From assembly GCA_965216335.1 (NCBI GenBank), contig OZ244154.1:1488001-1552000 (forward strand): 64,000 nucleotides of DNA, written 5' to 3'. A program made the translations under genes and the position numbers. Shown here in pieces: positions 8,933 to 21,404 of the stretch (its first letter is position 1; every line of letters begins with the position of its first letter). Source of the stretch: JAHEJE01 sp965216335. GTDB taxonomy: Bacteria; Pseudomonadota; Alphaproteobacteria; Rhizobiales; Aestuariivirgaceae. The notes below the pieces were generated by a model. That model saw only the letters and a program-made list of their open reading frames with translations, did not search any database and was not told the origin of the DNA.

Positions 8933-9822
8933 TAGAATTTCCACTCCTTGGCTTTGCCGGCGATGAAGTCGCGGAAGACGGCGACGCGTTTGGATTGTTT
9001 GAGCTCTTCCGGGTAGACCAGATAGGTGTCGTACTCCGGGGTCTCGATGCCGTCGATGTCGATGCGGATCAAGTTGGAATCGCTGCCGACGATGTAGTCG
9101 GGCAGCGAGGCGATGCCCATGCCGGACTCCACGGCGCGCCTCAGGCCGTAGACGTTATTGATCTTCAGCGACGAGCCACGCGGCGAGCCGTCCGGCCGGC
9201 CTGCGGTTTCCAGCCAGTTGATCTCGGTGAGATAGCCCGGCGCCATGCCGAAGGTGATGATGACGTGATCGTCGAGCTGTTCGGGCGTGTCGGGAATGCC
9301 ATTGCGGCGGATGTAGTCGGGCGCGGCATAGAGGTGATGATGCACGGTGAACAGTTTGCGCTGGATCAGGTCCGGCTGGGTCGGCCGGCGCAAACGGATC
9401 GCCACGTCAGCCTCGCGCATCGCCAGGTCGAGTTCGGTGTCCTCGAGCAGCAGCGACACGTCGATCTGCGGATAGAGCTCCTTGAACTCGGCGATGCGCG
9501 GGGTCAGCCAGATGGTGCCCAGCCCGACGGTTGTCGTAATGCGCAGCTCGCCGGCCGGTTTCTCGCGGCTGTCGGTCAGCCGGGTGCGCGTCGCCGCCAG
9601 CTTGGTGAACACATCATGTGCCGTGCGGTACAGCACCTCGCCCTGTTCGGTGAGGATCAGCCCGCGGGCATGGCGGTGGAACAGCGGCACCTTGAGGTCG
9701 CCCTCGAGCGCCGACACCTGCCGGCTGACCGCCGACTGCGACAGCCCCAGATCGTGGCCGGCATGGGTGAAGCTGCCCGCCTCCGCCACGGCATGAAAAA
9801 TTCTCAGCTTGTCCCAATCCAT
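8932..9822 (-). CDS. LysR-family transcriptional regulator
   Basis: A 296-residue DNA-binding regulator. The winged helix-turn-helix occupies roughly residues 1–60 (SFTHAGHDLGLSQSAVSRQV) and the periplasmic-binding-protein-like effector domain residues 90–290. It follows trxB on the same strand, 37 bases downstream of the trxB stop. This trxB–LysR pairing is conserved in rhizobia. The effector and targets cannot be deduced from sequence. Full length for the family. Confidence 0.92.
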   Translation of the reverse strand: MDWDKLRIFHAVAEAGSFTHAGHDLGLSQSAVSRQVSALEGDLKVPLFHRHARGLILTEQGEVLYRTAHDVFTKLAATRTRLTDSREKPAGELRITTTVGLGTIWLTPRIAEFKELYPQIDVSLLLEDTELDLAMREADVAIRLRRPTQPDLIQRKLFTVHHHLYAAPDYIRRNGIPDTPEQLDDHVIITFGMAPGYLTEINWLETAGRPDGSPRGSSLKINNVYGLRRAVESGMGIASLPDYIVGSDSNLIRIDIDGIETPEYDTYLVYPEELKQSKRVAVFRDFIAGKAKEWKF

Positions 9823-9859
9823 CGCGCGCCCCTGTGGTTGCGGCCGTCACGCAGTCCGT

Positions 9860-10822
9860 TCATTCAGCGGCTTCGGCCACGTCTTCGGCATGCGCCAGGA
9901 ATTTCTCGGCCTCCAGCGCCGCCATGCAGCCCATGCCGGCAGCGGTCACCGCCTGGCGGTAGATGTCGTCGGTCACGTCGCCGGCGGCAAACACGCCCGG
10001 AATGGCCGTTGCGGTCGAATCCGGCGCCGTCACCAGATATCCGCCGCGCTTGGTCTCGAGCTGATCGGTGAACAGTTCCGTCGACGGCGCATGACCGATG
10101 GCGATGAACACCCCGTCGCAGTCGACGTCTGCGATGTCGCCGGTCTTGACGTTTTCCAGCCTGGCGCCGGTGACGCCTTTCGGATTGTCGGTGCCGGTGA
10201 CCTCGTTCAGCACGGTGTCCCACATGACCGTAATCTTGGGATTGTCGAACAGCCGCTTCTGCAGGATCTTCTCGGCCCGCAATTCGTCGCGCCGGTGCAC
10301 CAGCACCACCTCGCTGGCAAAGTTGGTCAGGAAAAGGGCTTCCTCGACCGCCGTGTTGCCGCCGCCGATCACCAGCACCTTCTTGCCGCGGTAAAAGAAC
10401 CCGTCGCAGGTCGCACAAGCCGAAACGCCGAAGCCCTTGAAGGCCTCTTCGGATGCCAGCCCCAGCCAGCGCGCCTGGGCGCCGGTGCAGATGATCAGGC
10501 TGTCGCAGGTGTACGTATCGCCGCTGTCGCCGGTCAGTCTGAACGGCCGCACCGACAGATCGACCTCGGTGATGTGGTCGGAGACCATCTTGGTGCCGAC
10601 GTGCTCGGCCTGGGCCTGCATCTGCTCCATCAGCCACGGACCCTGGATCACCTCGGCAAAGCCGGGATAGTTCTCCACTTCTGTGGTGATGGTCAGTTGC
10701 CCGCCGGGCTGGATACCCTGGATCATCACCGGCTCGAGCATCGCCCGCGCGGCATAGATCGCCGCTGAATACCCGGCCGGGCCGGATCCGATAATCATCA
10801 CCTTGGCATGTTGTGCGCTCAC
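9860..10822 (-). CDS. trxB: Thioredoxin-disulfide reductase
   Basis: A 320-residue FAD/NADPH enzyme that reduces thioredoxin in the cytosol. The FAD-binding GSGPAGY motif lies at the N-terminus, the redox-active disulfide is CATC (residues 136–139), the NADPH-binding motif GGGNTAVEEA follows it, and GDVTDDIYRQAVTAAGMGC closes the FAD site. I chose the GTG at 10822 because GGAG lies seven bases upstream and the protein then begins at the usual family position; the ATG at 10861 would add 13 residues. greA lies upstream on the same strand and a LysR gene downstream. Confidence 0.95.
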   Translation of the reverse strand: MSAQHAKVMIIGSGPAGYSAAIYAARAMLEPVMIQGIQPGGQLTITTEVENYPGFAEVIQGPWLMEQMQAQAEHVGTKMVSDHITEVDLSVRPFRLTGDSGDTYTCDSLIICTGAQARWLGLASEEAFKGFGVSACATCDGFFYRGKKVLVIGGGNTAVEEALFLTNFASEVVLVHRRDELRAEKILQKRLFDNPKITVMWDTVLNEVTGTDNPKGVTGARLENVKTGDIADVDCDGVFIAIGHAPSTELFTDQLETKRGGYLVTAPDSTATAIPGVFAAGDVTDDIYRQAVTAAGMGCMAALEAEKFLAHAEDVAEAAE

Positions 10823-10953
10823 CGCTCTGCTCCATGGAAAATTGGCGCCGTTGGACGCCATATAGGGATTCGCTCAGCTATGTTCCAGAAGCATAGCTTG
10901 ACCGGCCCGCGTCCGTGAAGACGCAAGCGCCCGGTTGTCCACTGTCAAAAGGA

Positions 10954-11427
10954 TTACTTGAACGCGACTTTGAGGATTTCGTAGCTCTTGCCGCCGCCCG
11001 GCGTGTTCACCTCGACGCTGTCGCCGACGGTCTTGCCGATCAGTGCCCGGGCGATCGGCGAGGTGATCGAGATCTTGCCCGACTTCACATCGGCCTCGAA
11101 TTCCCCGACGATCTTGTACTTGGACTCCTCGTCGGTGTCCTCATCGACCAGCTTGACCTTGGCGCCGAACTTGACCGTATCGCCGGACAGTTTGGAGACG
11201 TCGATCACCTCAGCACGCGACAGCATGTCCTCAAGCTCGGCGACCCGCGCCTCGGTCCAGCCCTGCTGTTCCTTGGCGGCATGGTATTCGGCGTTCTCCG
11301 ACAGATCGCCATGTTCGCGCGCCTCGGCGATCGCCTTGATAATGCGCGGACGCTCAACCGACTTGAGATGCTTGATCTCGTCAGCAATCGCCGTGTGGCC
11401 CGCCGCCGTCATTGGAACCTTGTCCAT
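10954..11427 (-). CDS. greA: Transcription elongation factor GreA
   Basis: A 157-residue RNA-polymerase secondary-channel factor that stimulates cleavage of backtracked transcripts. The N-terminal coiled coil carries the catalytic tip acidic residues within HGDLSENAEYHAAKEQQ, and the C-terminal FKBP-like domain ends GKSYEILKV. Length is typical. It lies downstream of carB on the same strand, separated by 162 bases, an arrangement seen in many Hyphomicrobiales. Confidence 0.97.
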   Translation of the reverse strand: MDKVPMTAAGHTAIADEIKHLKSVERPRIIKAIAEAREHGDLSENAEYHAAKEQQGWTEARVAELEDMLSRAEVIDVSKLSGDTVKFGAKVKLVDEDTDEESKYKIVGEFEADVKSGKISITSPIARALIGKTVGDSVEVNTPGGGKSYEILKVAFK

Positions 11428-11589
11428 GTCCTGTCACTCGTCAGTTGGTATATCCCGGACACAATTCAGGTCCGGTACACTTCACTCAGATTGTGATTGA
11501 TTTCGGGATCAACCCTGAATTTCACAAACCCCGTATGGTCAGTATGCGGCAAAAGCAACTTGCGCCGCAAGCACGATTAAACTTTAGCC

Positions 11590-15012
<3,423 letters not shown>

Positions 15013-15151
15013 GCCTGTCCGGGCTGGCTTGTTTTGCGGAACCGCAAATTGCCGGGTTGACTACACCATGATCACCGGAGTCGCAAAGAGAAAAGGCGGC
15101 ATTTCCGCAGGCATTCGATCAGCGTTGCAGAATTGTCCGAACCCACGCCGA

Positions 15152-15496
15152 TCAGCGGCCGTTTTCGCTCCAGCATCTGATCCTGAAGAAACTGACGCAC
15201 TCGGGACCGCGGCAGATCTCGCCCGAATCCGCATAGCGGGCCTCGCGCACCACACCGGGCAGACCGGGGTCGCGCCTGAAGTTCATCGCCTGATCGAACC
15301 CCAGAGCCCTGCACCAGGCATCAGCCACCGGCTTGCCGCAGATTTCGCGATACTCCAGGCAGAACGACAACCTGTCGCCGCCGACGGTCGGGGAAGAAAA
15401 ATTGCGCGTCGCCGCGTGCGCTGAAACTGTCATCCCGGCACAAAAAACCGCCGCTACAACGAACCAAACTCTTTTCACCTGCTGCCTGACTTTCAA
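15152..15496 (-). CDS. Small secreted cysteine-containing protein, unknown function
   Basis: A 114-residue protein with an N-terminal signal peptide (positively charged MKVRQQVKR, hydrophobic core, SAHA cleavage site near residue 28). The mature part has five cysteines (in SFCLEY, EICGK, AWCRAL, EICRGPEC and RCW), suggesting disulfide bonds in the periplasm. No catalytic motif is recognised. It lies upstream of carB on the same strand with a 139-base gap, which is too far to imply co-transcription. Confidence 0.6.
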   Translation of the reverse strand: MKVRQQVKRVWFVVAAVFCAGMTVSAHAATRNFSSPTVGGDRLSFCLEYREICGKPVADAWCRALGFDQAMNFRRDPGLPGVVREARYADSGEICRGPECVSFFRIRCWSENGR

Positions 15497-15730
15497 ACTC
15501 GAGCCCCTACGTTGTCATAGCCTGAAAAGTTCTCGCTGACCAGAAATCCGGCCCCGACAACTGCGGCAATGCGGCAACACATCGGCCCAACAAACGCGCC
15601 GGTGGTACCGCATCGGGCCGTTTTGCGCTATCACCGGTCGTGACGAGGCGGCAGTCGGGTGGTATTTATCCTTTGGTCGAATAGGCGTGATTCGTTTCCG
15701 CCGTCGCAAGTAGAGAACTCTGGAGGACCC

Positions 15731-16309
15731 ATGACGAGCAAGGTTTTGGTTGCGGCCGGCACGGCACTCGCTGCGGCAATTGCCCTTTCAGCGCCTGAGG
15801 CCACCGCTGCCCAGCAGGAAATCGGCGGTGTGAAATACAACTTTTCCTCCCAGCCCTGGAAGCTGGACGAGAAGTATCTGCCCAAAAAGATCAGATACAC
15901 CAGCGATGAAAAGCCCGGCACGATCATCATCCACACCCGCCGCAAGTTCCTGTATCTGATTCTCGGCAACGACCAGGCCAAGCGCTATGGTGTCGGTGTC
16001 GGCCGTTGGGGCTTCAAATGGTCGGGCACGGAAAAGATCACCCGCAAGGCCGAGTGGCCGGAATGGATCCCGCCGGCGGAAATGCGCGCCCGCGAGCCCG
16101 ACCTTCCCGTCCGCATGCCCGGCGGCCCGAACAATCCGCTCGGCGCCCGCGCCCTCTACCTCGGCAACACGCTGTACCGCATCCACGGCACATCCCAGCC
16201 ATGGACCATCGGCACAGCGGTTTCCAGCGGCTGCATCCGCATGCGCAATGAAGACGTCGAAGACCTCTACAGGCGGGTCAAGATCGGCTCGAAAGTCATT
16301 GTGAAATAG
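15731..16309 (+). CDS. L,D-transpeptidase (YkuD domain)
   Basis: A 192-residue periplasmic enzyme that forms 3-3 crosslinks in peptidoglycan or attaches proteins to it. A signal peptide covers residues 1–27. The YkuD catalytic region includes His152 in IHGTSQPWTIG and the nucleophile Cys168 in SSGCIRM. The ATG at 15731 is preceded by GGAGG at the proper distance. This size and architecture match the many small Ldt paralogues of rhizobia. It stands alone, with divergent and convergent genes on either side. Confidence 0.93.
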   Translation: MTSKVLVAAGTALAAAIALSAPEATAAQQEIGGVKYNFSSQPWKLDEKYLPKKIRYTSDEKPGTIIIHTRRKFLYLILGNDQAKRYGVGVGRWGFKWSGTEKITRKAEWPEWIPPAEMRAREPDLPVRMPGGPNNPLGARALYLGNTLYRIHGTSQPWTIGTAVSSGCIRMRNEDVEDLYRRVKIGSKVIVK

Positions 16310-16500
16310 CCCCGTCGGTCAGGCTCTGAAGCATCGGTTCTGCCGCAGCCGGAACGACACGCAATCACACGTCGAGAGGGGGCGGAAGGATCATGCAACC
16401 TTGCATCGCTCCGGCTTTGCTGCGGCACCGGGTGGTGTATGGCCGACCCGGCAGTTTCTCCTGTTTAAACCGGCGCATTGCAACCCGGACTGAACAGTGC

Positions 16501-16518
16501 GTTCATCTGACGTTCATG
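16501..16518 (+). promoter_or_regulatory. Direct-repeat site GTTCATCTGACGTTCATG
   Basis: Two copies of CGTTCAT spaced 11 bp start-to-start, the spacing typical of OmpR/PhoB-family response-regulator sites. A near-identical site is at 17168–17185, and the similarity extends upstream to CTGAA. No annotated gene starts just downstream here; the next structured feature is the hairpin at 16675. Confidence 0.4.
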
Positions 16519-16674
16519 TTGCAGGTTGCATCCATATGAGTTGCGCCGGTCCGCCGCTGACCGATGCCCTGCTTCTTCATGAAGCCCGTGCTTTCGGACG
16601 GTGCGGGGGCACGGGCCGGTGCATCCATCCACATTGACATCAGTGACGCCTGCGGACGCTGCCCGGGCAAAGGA

Positions 16675-16706
16675 AAAGGGCCCGGCGGGGAAGACGGGCC
16701 CTTTTG
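16675..16706. terminator. Hairpin AAAAGGGCCCG / CGGGCCCTTTT
   Basis: A perfect 11-bp stem with a ten-base loop, flanked by A-runs and T-runs, so it could act as a Rho-independent terminator on either strand. It lies between the convergent L,D-transpeptidase gene (ends 16309) and the small gene ending at 16869. The 365 bases between the transpeptidase and the hairpin contain no credible gene but could hold a short RNA. Confidence 0.65.
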
Positions 16707-16868
16707 AAAAACAGCTCCAGTTTCGAGGGGGAGAGCTGTGGGGGAGACTTTTGCTCGAAGGGATAACCGGGGAGCCGTCGGCTCATGAGCGAGAGGGGGC
16801 GGATGGGTACACGAGACAAACGCCTCCCCGGGTTCCTTCTTGCCGGCCACCAGGGCCGGGTAAACGTG

Positions 16869-17075
16869 TTAGACCTCCTGACAAACCTGAACGGCGCACG
16901 GCTTCATCGTGATGTTGCCTTTCAGCGGCCAGGCCTGGTTCTTTTCGATCGTGCTGTATGCAGCGGGCTTGTAGATCGAGGCTTCGCTGTCGGATGCCGT
17001 GCCAGCCAGATAGCCGAGCACGCCGGCTGTCAAAACCGTCATCGTGAGCGCTAATGTGGCGGTGCGGGATGTCAT
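16869..17075 (-). CDS. Small exported or membrane-anchored protein
   Basis: A 68-residue protein. The first 30 residues form a signal peptide or membrane anchor (TATLALTMTVLTAGVLGYL), followed by a short polar tail with two cysteines (PCAVQVC). The ATG at 17075 has GGAGG five bases upstream, a strong ribosome site; longer in-frame starts lack one. The direct-repeat site at 17168–17185 lies about 90 bases upstream and could control it. Function unknown. Confidence 0.6.
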   Translation of the reverse strand: MTSRTATLALTMTVLTAGVLGYLAGTASDSEASIYKPAAYSTIEKNQAWPLKGNITMKPCAVQVCQEV

Positions 17076-17167
17076 CTCTGCCTCCGTTGAATTCGACTGT
17101 TGAAACAACCCCGTTTCAACATGAGGCCAACATATGCAGAGTTAACCGAACCTTACCTGAATGGTCC

Positions 17168-17185
17168 GTTCATCTGGCGTTCATG
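17168..17185 (-). promoter_or_regulatory. Direct-repeat site GTTCATCTGGCGTTCATG upstream of a small secreted gene
   Basis: Same 11-bp-spaced CGTTCAT repeat as at 16501–16518, differing at one base of 18, in the short intergenic space upstream of the gene starting at 17075. It is consistent with an OmpR-family regulator; which one is not known. Confidence 0.45.
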
Positions 17186-17244
17186 TGCAAGAAAATCACA
17201 CAAGCATATGATTTATTTGGGGAAAATAATTCAAAAAAAACGTG

Positions 17245-17445
17245 CTATCGCCCACTGAACCAGACCATCAGACCGCGTAGGACGCCAATTACCGGCAGGA
17301 CGCAGTCGCCGATCAGCCACAGCCACCGACGGTTGTTGATGTCGGTCACCGCGCCGGTCAGCCACATCGCGGCGAACAGCCCGCCAACCAGGGCGAACGA
17401 AAACAGGCCGAAGAAACTCATGCCCATCATCATCGGTCCTTCCAT
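17245..17445 (-). CDS. Small two-helix membrane protein
   Basis: A 66-residue protein beginning MEGPMMMGMSF with two hydrophobic segments (about 10–31 and 40–62) separated by a short polar loop, DINNRRW. GGAGGT lies eight bases before the ATG, so translation is credible despite the size. No family was recognised. It is transcribed towards the small secreted-protein gene at 17075, 169 bases away, and diverges from modA. Confidence 0.6.
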   Translation of the reverse strand: MEGPMMMGMSFFGLFSFALVGGLFAAMWLTGAVTDINNRRWLWLIGDCVLPVIGVLRGLMVWFSGR

Positions 17446-17573
17446 ATTCCGGCACCTCCAAATTTGTTCATGCCCTCAACATGGGATGGCGCACCGCCCG
17501 TTCAATAGACCGTGGCGAACACACGCAGGCAAGCTTTCTTGTGCGCTGCACTATTGTGGTGTTTGATGCGCCC

Positions 17574-18326
17574 ATGCCGATCTTCGTTTGTCTTTGCGTT
17601 CTGATCATCTGCGCCCTCACCGCCCGGCCGGCACTTGCCGAACAGGCAACCGTTGCCGTTGCCGCCAATTTCGCCAACGCCGCGCAGGAACTGGTCAGCG
17701 CTTTCGAGACGGCACATCCGCACGAGATTACACTGGTCATCGGCTCAACCGGCAAACTGACGGCCCAGATCATCCATGGCGCACCCTACGATGTGTTCCT
17801 GGCGGCGGACAGGGAGCGCCCGCTGCTGCTGGTGACCAGGAAGGTCGCAGTCGAAGGATCACAATTCACTTATGCCCGTGGGCGCCTCGCGCTGTGGGGC
17901 AAGGACACCCTGCCGGACAATCTGGATGCAGTCTTCAATAGATCGGCGACCGCGCCGCTGGCGCTCGCCAATCCCGACCTCGCGCCCTACGGCCGGGCCG
18001 CTCAGCAGGTTCTGGACAGCTATCGGCGGCGTGGGATGGAACAACCAACCGTGATCACAGCGGAAAGCGTCGGCCAGGTGTACGGCATGATCGCCTCGGG
18101 CAATGTCCGGCTGGGCTTCGTCGCCGTTTCGCAACTGACGCGCCAAGACGGTTCAATCGCCGCCCACATTGCGATACCGCAGGAGCTCTATGACCCGATC
18201 CTGCAGGACGGTGTGTTGCTGAAACGCGCCGGGAACAATGCCGCCGCGCGAGACTTCGTGGCCTTCCTGCAATCCCACGGCAGCATGGCGATCACCGCCC
18301 GCCTGGGCTACGAGGCGGTCCGATGA
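17574..18326 (+). CDS. modA: Molybdate ABC transporter substrate-binding protein
   Basis: A 250-residue periplasmic binding protein for molybdate. A signal peptide (MPIFVCLCVLIICALTARPA) precedes the family's VAVAANFANAAQELV opening. The anion-binding Ser in IGSTGKLTAQI and the GAPYDVFLAADRERP loop are present. The ATG at 17574 gives a proper signal peptide; the frame is open 31 codons further upstream. Its stop overlaps the modB start (ATGA), so modABC forms one operon with the permease and ATPase downstream. No ModE box was seen. Confidence 0.93.
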   Translation: MPIFVCLCVLIICALTARPALAEQATVAVAANFANAAQELVSAFETAHPHEITLVIGSTGKLTAQIIHGAPYDVFLAADRERPLLLVTRKVAVEGSQFTYARGRLALWGKDTLPDNLDAVFNRSATAPLALANPDLAPYGRAAQQVLDSYRRRGMEQPTVITAESVGQVYGMIASGNVRLGFVAVSQLTRQDGSIAAHIAIPQELYDPILQDGVLLKRAGNNAAARDFVAFLQSHGSMAITARLGYEAVR

Positions 18327-19000
18327 GCGGCATCGACCTTTCGCCCGTCTGGCTCAGCCTGGCGCTGGCGGCGGTCGCGGTCGCCATCCTGCTGGTCGTC
18401 GGAACACCGCTCGCCTGGTGGCTCGCCTTTACCCGCAGCCGCTGGCGCACCGTCGTGGAGGTGATCACCGCCCTGCCCCTGGTGCTGCCGCCCACTGTGC
18501 TTGGGTTCTACCTGCTGTTGCTGATGAGCCCGGCCTCCCTGCCTGGACACTGGTGGCTGACGCTGACCGGTTCGACGCTGGCATTTTCCTTTTCCGGTCT
18601 GGTGATCGCCTCGGTCGTCTATTCGCTGCCGTTTGTCGTTCAGCCACTGCTGCAGGCCTTTCAGTCCATCGGACCGGCACCTCTGGAGGCCGCCGCGACG
18701 CTGGGCGCCGGACCGATAGACCGGTTTTTCTCCATCGCCACCCCGCTCGCCCGCCGTGGCTACATCACCGCCGCGGTGCTCGGCTTTGCCCACACGCTTG
18801 GCGAATTCGGCGTCGTGCTGATGGTCGGCGGCAACATACCCGGCAAGACCAAGGTGATTTCCATCGCCATCTATGAAAGCCTGGAAACCCTCGACTACGC
18901 CACAGCCCACGTGCTCTCGGCCGGCCTGCTTGTCTTTTCCTTCCTTGTCCTTCTGGCCGTCTTCACCATGAACCGCCGGTTCCCGGTAGGAGCCCGATAG
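18323..19000 (+). CDS. modB: Molybdate ABC transporter permease
   Basis: A 225-residue inner-membrane permease with about five transmembrane helices. The EAA coupling loop, which contacts ModC, is visible as EAAATLGAGPIDRFFSIATP, followed by the conserved AHTLGEFGVVLMVGGNIPGK near the C-terminus. The start overlaps the modA stop by four bases, indicating translational coupling. Full length. Confidence 0.95.
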   Translation: MSGIDLSPVWLSLALAAVAVAILLVVGTPLAWWLAFTRSRWRTVVEVITALPLVLPPTVLGFYLLLLMSPASLPGHWWLTLTGSTLAFSFSGLVIASVVYSLPFVVQPLLQAFQSIGPAPLEAAATLGAGPIDRFFSIATPLARRGYITAAVLGFAHTLGEFGVVLMVGGNIPGKTKVISIAIYESLETLDYATAHVLSAGLLVFSFLVLLAVFTMNRRFPVGAR

Positions 19001-19003
19001 GCA

Positions 19004-20116
19004 ATGCAGGCCCTTGAACTGAATTGCACCGGACGTCGCGAGGGCTTTTCCTATGAGCTGCACGAGACCCTGCCGCTCGATGGCATAACGGCGCTCTTCG
19101 GGCCGAGCGGCTGCGGCAAGACGACGGTATTGCGGATCATCGCCGGACTTGAACGCGATTGCTCCGGACGAATAGCTCTCGGCGACCAAATCTGGCTGGA
19201 CACGGCCCGCAACATCGATACGCCGGCACACCGGCGCGGCATCGGCACCGTGTTCCAGGACACCCGGCTGTTCGATCACCTGAGCGTTGCCGGCAATCTC
19301 GATTTCGCGGCCCGCCGCGGTTTTGCGCAAGGACCGGCGGTAGACCGCAGCCAGGTGGTGGATGTATTCGATCTGTCAGGCCTGCTCGGGCGGTCGTCGG
19401 TCAACCTGTCCGGCGGCGAGCGCCAGCGCGTCGCCATTGCCCGCGCCCTGCTGTCGCGCCCGCGGCTGCTGCTCATGGACGAACCGCTGTCCGCTCTCGA
19501 CCTGTCACGCCGTGCCGAGATCATGACCTACATCGAGGCGCTGCCGGAACTGTTCGGCATTCCGGTCATCTATGTCACCCACGCCATCGACGAAGTCGCC
19601 CGCCTTGCCAGCCGCATCGTGCTGATGAAGGATGGCAAGTTCGCCGCCTCGGGCGATGTGCAGGACGTTCTAGCCCGCCTCGACCTGCCGCCACTCACCG
19701 GCCGCTTCGAGGCCGGCGTGGTGGTTGACGGCACCGTTGCCGGCCATGACCGGGACTACGCCCTGACCTACGTCGATATCGGCGGTCAAATGCTGACCAT
19801 ACCGTTTCTCGACATGGAGGACGGCGACGACATGCGCCTGCGCGTGCGCGCCCGCGACGTTTCCATCGCCTTCACCCGGCCCCACAACCTGTCGATCCGC
19901 AACATCCTAGAAGCGACTGTCGAGGAAGTCGCCCCGGAACCCGGCACCGCCTTCGCCGAATTGCGCCTGACCGTTTCAGGCCAGAGCCTGCGCGCCCGCC
20001 TGACCCGCAAGTCCGTCGACGAACTGCATCTGCAGCCGGGCACCCCGGTGTTTGCCCTGATCAAGTCCGTCACACTCGACCGCCGGCTCCTGTCACCGAC
20101 GAGGCGCAGGGGTTGA
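19004..20116 (+). CDS. modC: Molybdate ABC transporter ATP-binding protein
   Basis: A 370-residue ATPase energising molybdate uptake. It shows the Walker A motif GPSGCGKTT, signature LSGGERQR, Walker B LLLMDEPLSALD and the switch His in VTHAIDEV. The C-terminal third carries a Mop/TOBE molybdate-binding domain (NILEATVEEVAPEPG), typical of ModC. It follows modB with a three-base gap and converges with the terC-like gene one base after its stop. Confidence 0.95.
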   Translation: MQALELNCTGRREGFSYELHETLPLDGITALFGPSGCGKTTVLRIIAGLERDCSGRIALGDQIWLDTARNIDTPAHRRGIGTVFQDTRLFDHLSVAGNLDFAARRGFAQGPAVDRSQVVDVFDLSGLLGRSSVNLSGGERQRVAIARALLSRPRLLLMDEPLSALDLSRRAEIMTYIEALPELFGIPVIYVTHAIDEVARLASRIVLMKDGKFAASGDVQDVLARLDLPPLTGRFEAGVVVDGTVAGHDRDYALTYVDIGGQMLTIPFLDMEDGDDMRLRVRARDVSIAFTRPHNLSIRNILEATVEEVAPEPGTAFAELRLTVSGQSLRARLTRKSVDELHLQPGTPVFALIKSVTLDRRLLSPTRRRG

Positions 20117-20117
20117 T

Positions 20118-20906
20118 TCAGCCAAGTCTGGCTTGCCGCTGAGCAAGGAGCTTGCGCTGATAGCGCCCCTGGATGACGTCGACGATGACCAGCACCCCGA
20201 TGACGAAGTAGAAGGTCGACTTGGCCATCGGCTCGATCGGGTATCCGAACAGCGCCAGGTGCGCCAGATGCCCGCCCTCTGACAGCAGCAGGATGCCGAC
20301 GATCAGCAGCACGAACAGGCCGAGCACCTCGTACATCCGGTTCTTTTCCAGGAACTCCGACACCCGGTCGGCGAGAAAGATCATCATGCTGCCGGAAATC
20401 ACGATCGCTGCCGCCATCACCCAGAACACATCGGTCAGCGCCAGCGCCGACAGGATCGAATCGAACGAGAACACCAGGTTCATCAGCACGATCCAGAAGA
20501 TTGCCGCCGCGGCCGACTTGCGGGGTTTTTCCTCGCCCTCATGCACCAGGTCGTCGACAGAAATCATGTGATAGATCTCCTTGATCGCCGTGTAGATGAT
20601 GAAAACGCCGCCCAGCAGCACGATCAGGCTGTGCACATTGATGCTGCCCTCGACAATGCCGGTCCAGTGGATGCCGGCGAACGGTTCCTGAAAATACTGG
20701 ATGGCCGACATGACCGCGAACAGCAGCACGATACGCAGGCCAATGGCCAGCGCGATGCCGATGCGGCGCACCCGCGCCTGCTCGGACAGGTTCACCCGCT
20801 TCGATTCGATCGAGATGTAGAGCAGATTGTCGAAACCCAGCACCGCCTGCAGCAACGTCAGCATGGCCAGTGTGATAAGGTTTTCGATGGTCAGAAGATC
20901 AGCCAT
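20118..20906 (-). CDS. TerC-family integral membrane protein
   Basis: A 262-residue protein with seven or more hydrophobic helices. It begins with the family's QAVLGFDNLLYISIESKRV motif and repeats the acidic membrane motif as NLVFSFDSILSALALT; the paired acidic residues are thought to bind metal ions. Relatives are implicated in manganese or other metal export and in tellurite resistance. The C-terminus ends in a basic tail (YQRKLLAQRQARLG). The actual substrate here is not known. Confidence 0.9.
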   Translation of the reverse strand: MADLLTIENLITLAMLTLLQAVLGFDNLLYISIESKRVNLSEQARVRRIGIALAIGLRIVLLFAVMSAIQYFQEPFAGIHWTGIVEGSINVHSLIVLLGGVFIIYTAIKEIYHMISVDDLVHEGEEKPRKSAAAAIFWIVLMNLVFSFDSILSALALTDVFWVMAAAIVISGSMMIFLADRVSEFLEKNRMYEVLGLFVLLIVGILLLSEGGHLAHLALFGYPIEPMAKSTFYFVIGVLVIVDVIQGRYQRKLLAQRQARLG

Positions 20907-21254
20907 ACCCGGCCCCCGGCAAACAATTCAGACGATTCGCTGACCGCATAGTACCCAATCCGCGGCAAAAGGGGCACAACCGGACGGGGTGACGGTTTCC
21001 CTGGCGCGAAAAGCCGGCCTTCGGTGAGCCAATAATGACTTCCTTTGGCATTAGGCATGCACTGAGAGCATGTCTCCTATGCCATTTGTGGGGTTGCTAA
21101 CGTTTCGTCAAAGTTGGATGATACGCATTCACGGAGCAGCAATGCCCCCGTTTTTTGCGGAAGTAACTCCCTCCCTATCGAGATTTCCGCCCGAGGTCCG
21201 CATACCCCCTCACCCTTGTGGGCCTCACGTCCTTGTAAGGACAAGTCACACTTA

Positions 21255-21281
21255 ACCGGGCTGGAAACAGCCCGGTTTTTC
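21255..21281 (+). terminator. Rho-independent terminator
   Basis: Perfect stem ACCGGGCTG-gaaa-CAGCCCGGT with a GNRA tetraloop followed directly by TTTTT. It reads rightwards, and no + strand gene is annotated immediately upstream, so it probably ends a short non-coding transcript. Confidence 0.8.
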
Positions 21282-21363
21282 TGTGGCAGCCTCGGAAAAC
21301 AGGTTCAGATCGCACGACAGCACATCATCCGCATGGTCGTTGAGCCTGGCCCGTACGCCAACG

Positions 21364-21404
21364 GAAGACCGTTGTCATTTCAACGCGGACGCCAATACCG
21401 CCGG
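21364..21404. repeat. GACCGTTGTCA repeat family, short copy
   Basis: GAAGACCGTTGTCATTTCAA followed by CGCGGACGCCAATACCGCC. It matches the copies at 22560 and 28684 but lacks the CACAACAGTC middle part. It ends three bases from the msrP stop codon. Confidence 0.65.

Noticed and set aside
16601..16912. 103-residue open frame in the gap after the L,D-transpeptidase
   Set aside because: It crosses the terminator hairpin and the end of a better-supported gene on the other strand and lacks a ribosome site.
21070..21255. 61-residue frame before the orphan terminator
   Set aside because: No Shine–Dalgarno sequence and no protein-like pattern; a non-coding transcript is more likely.
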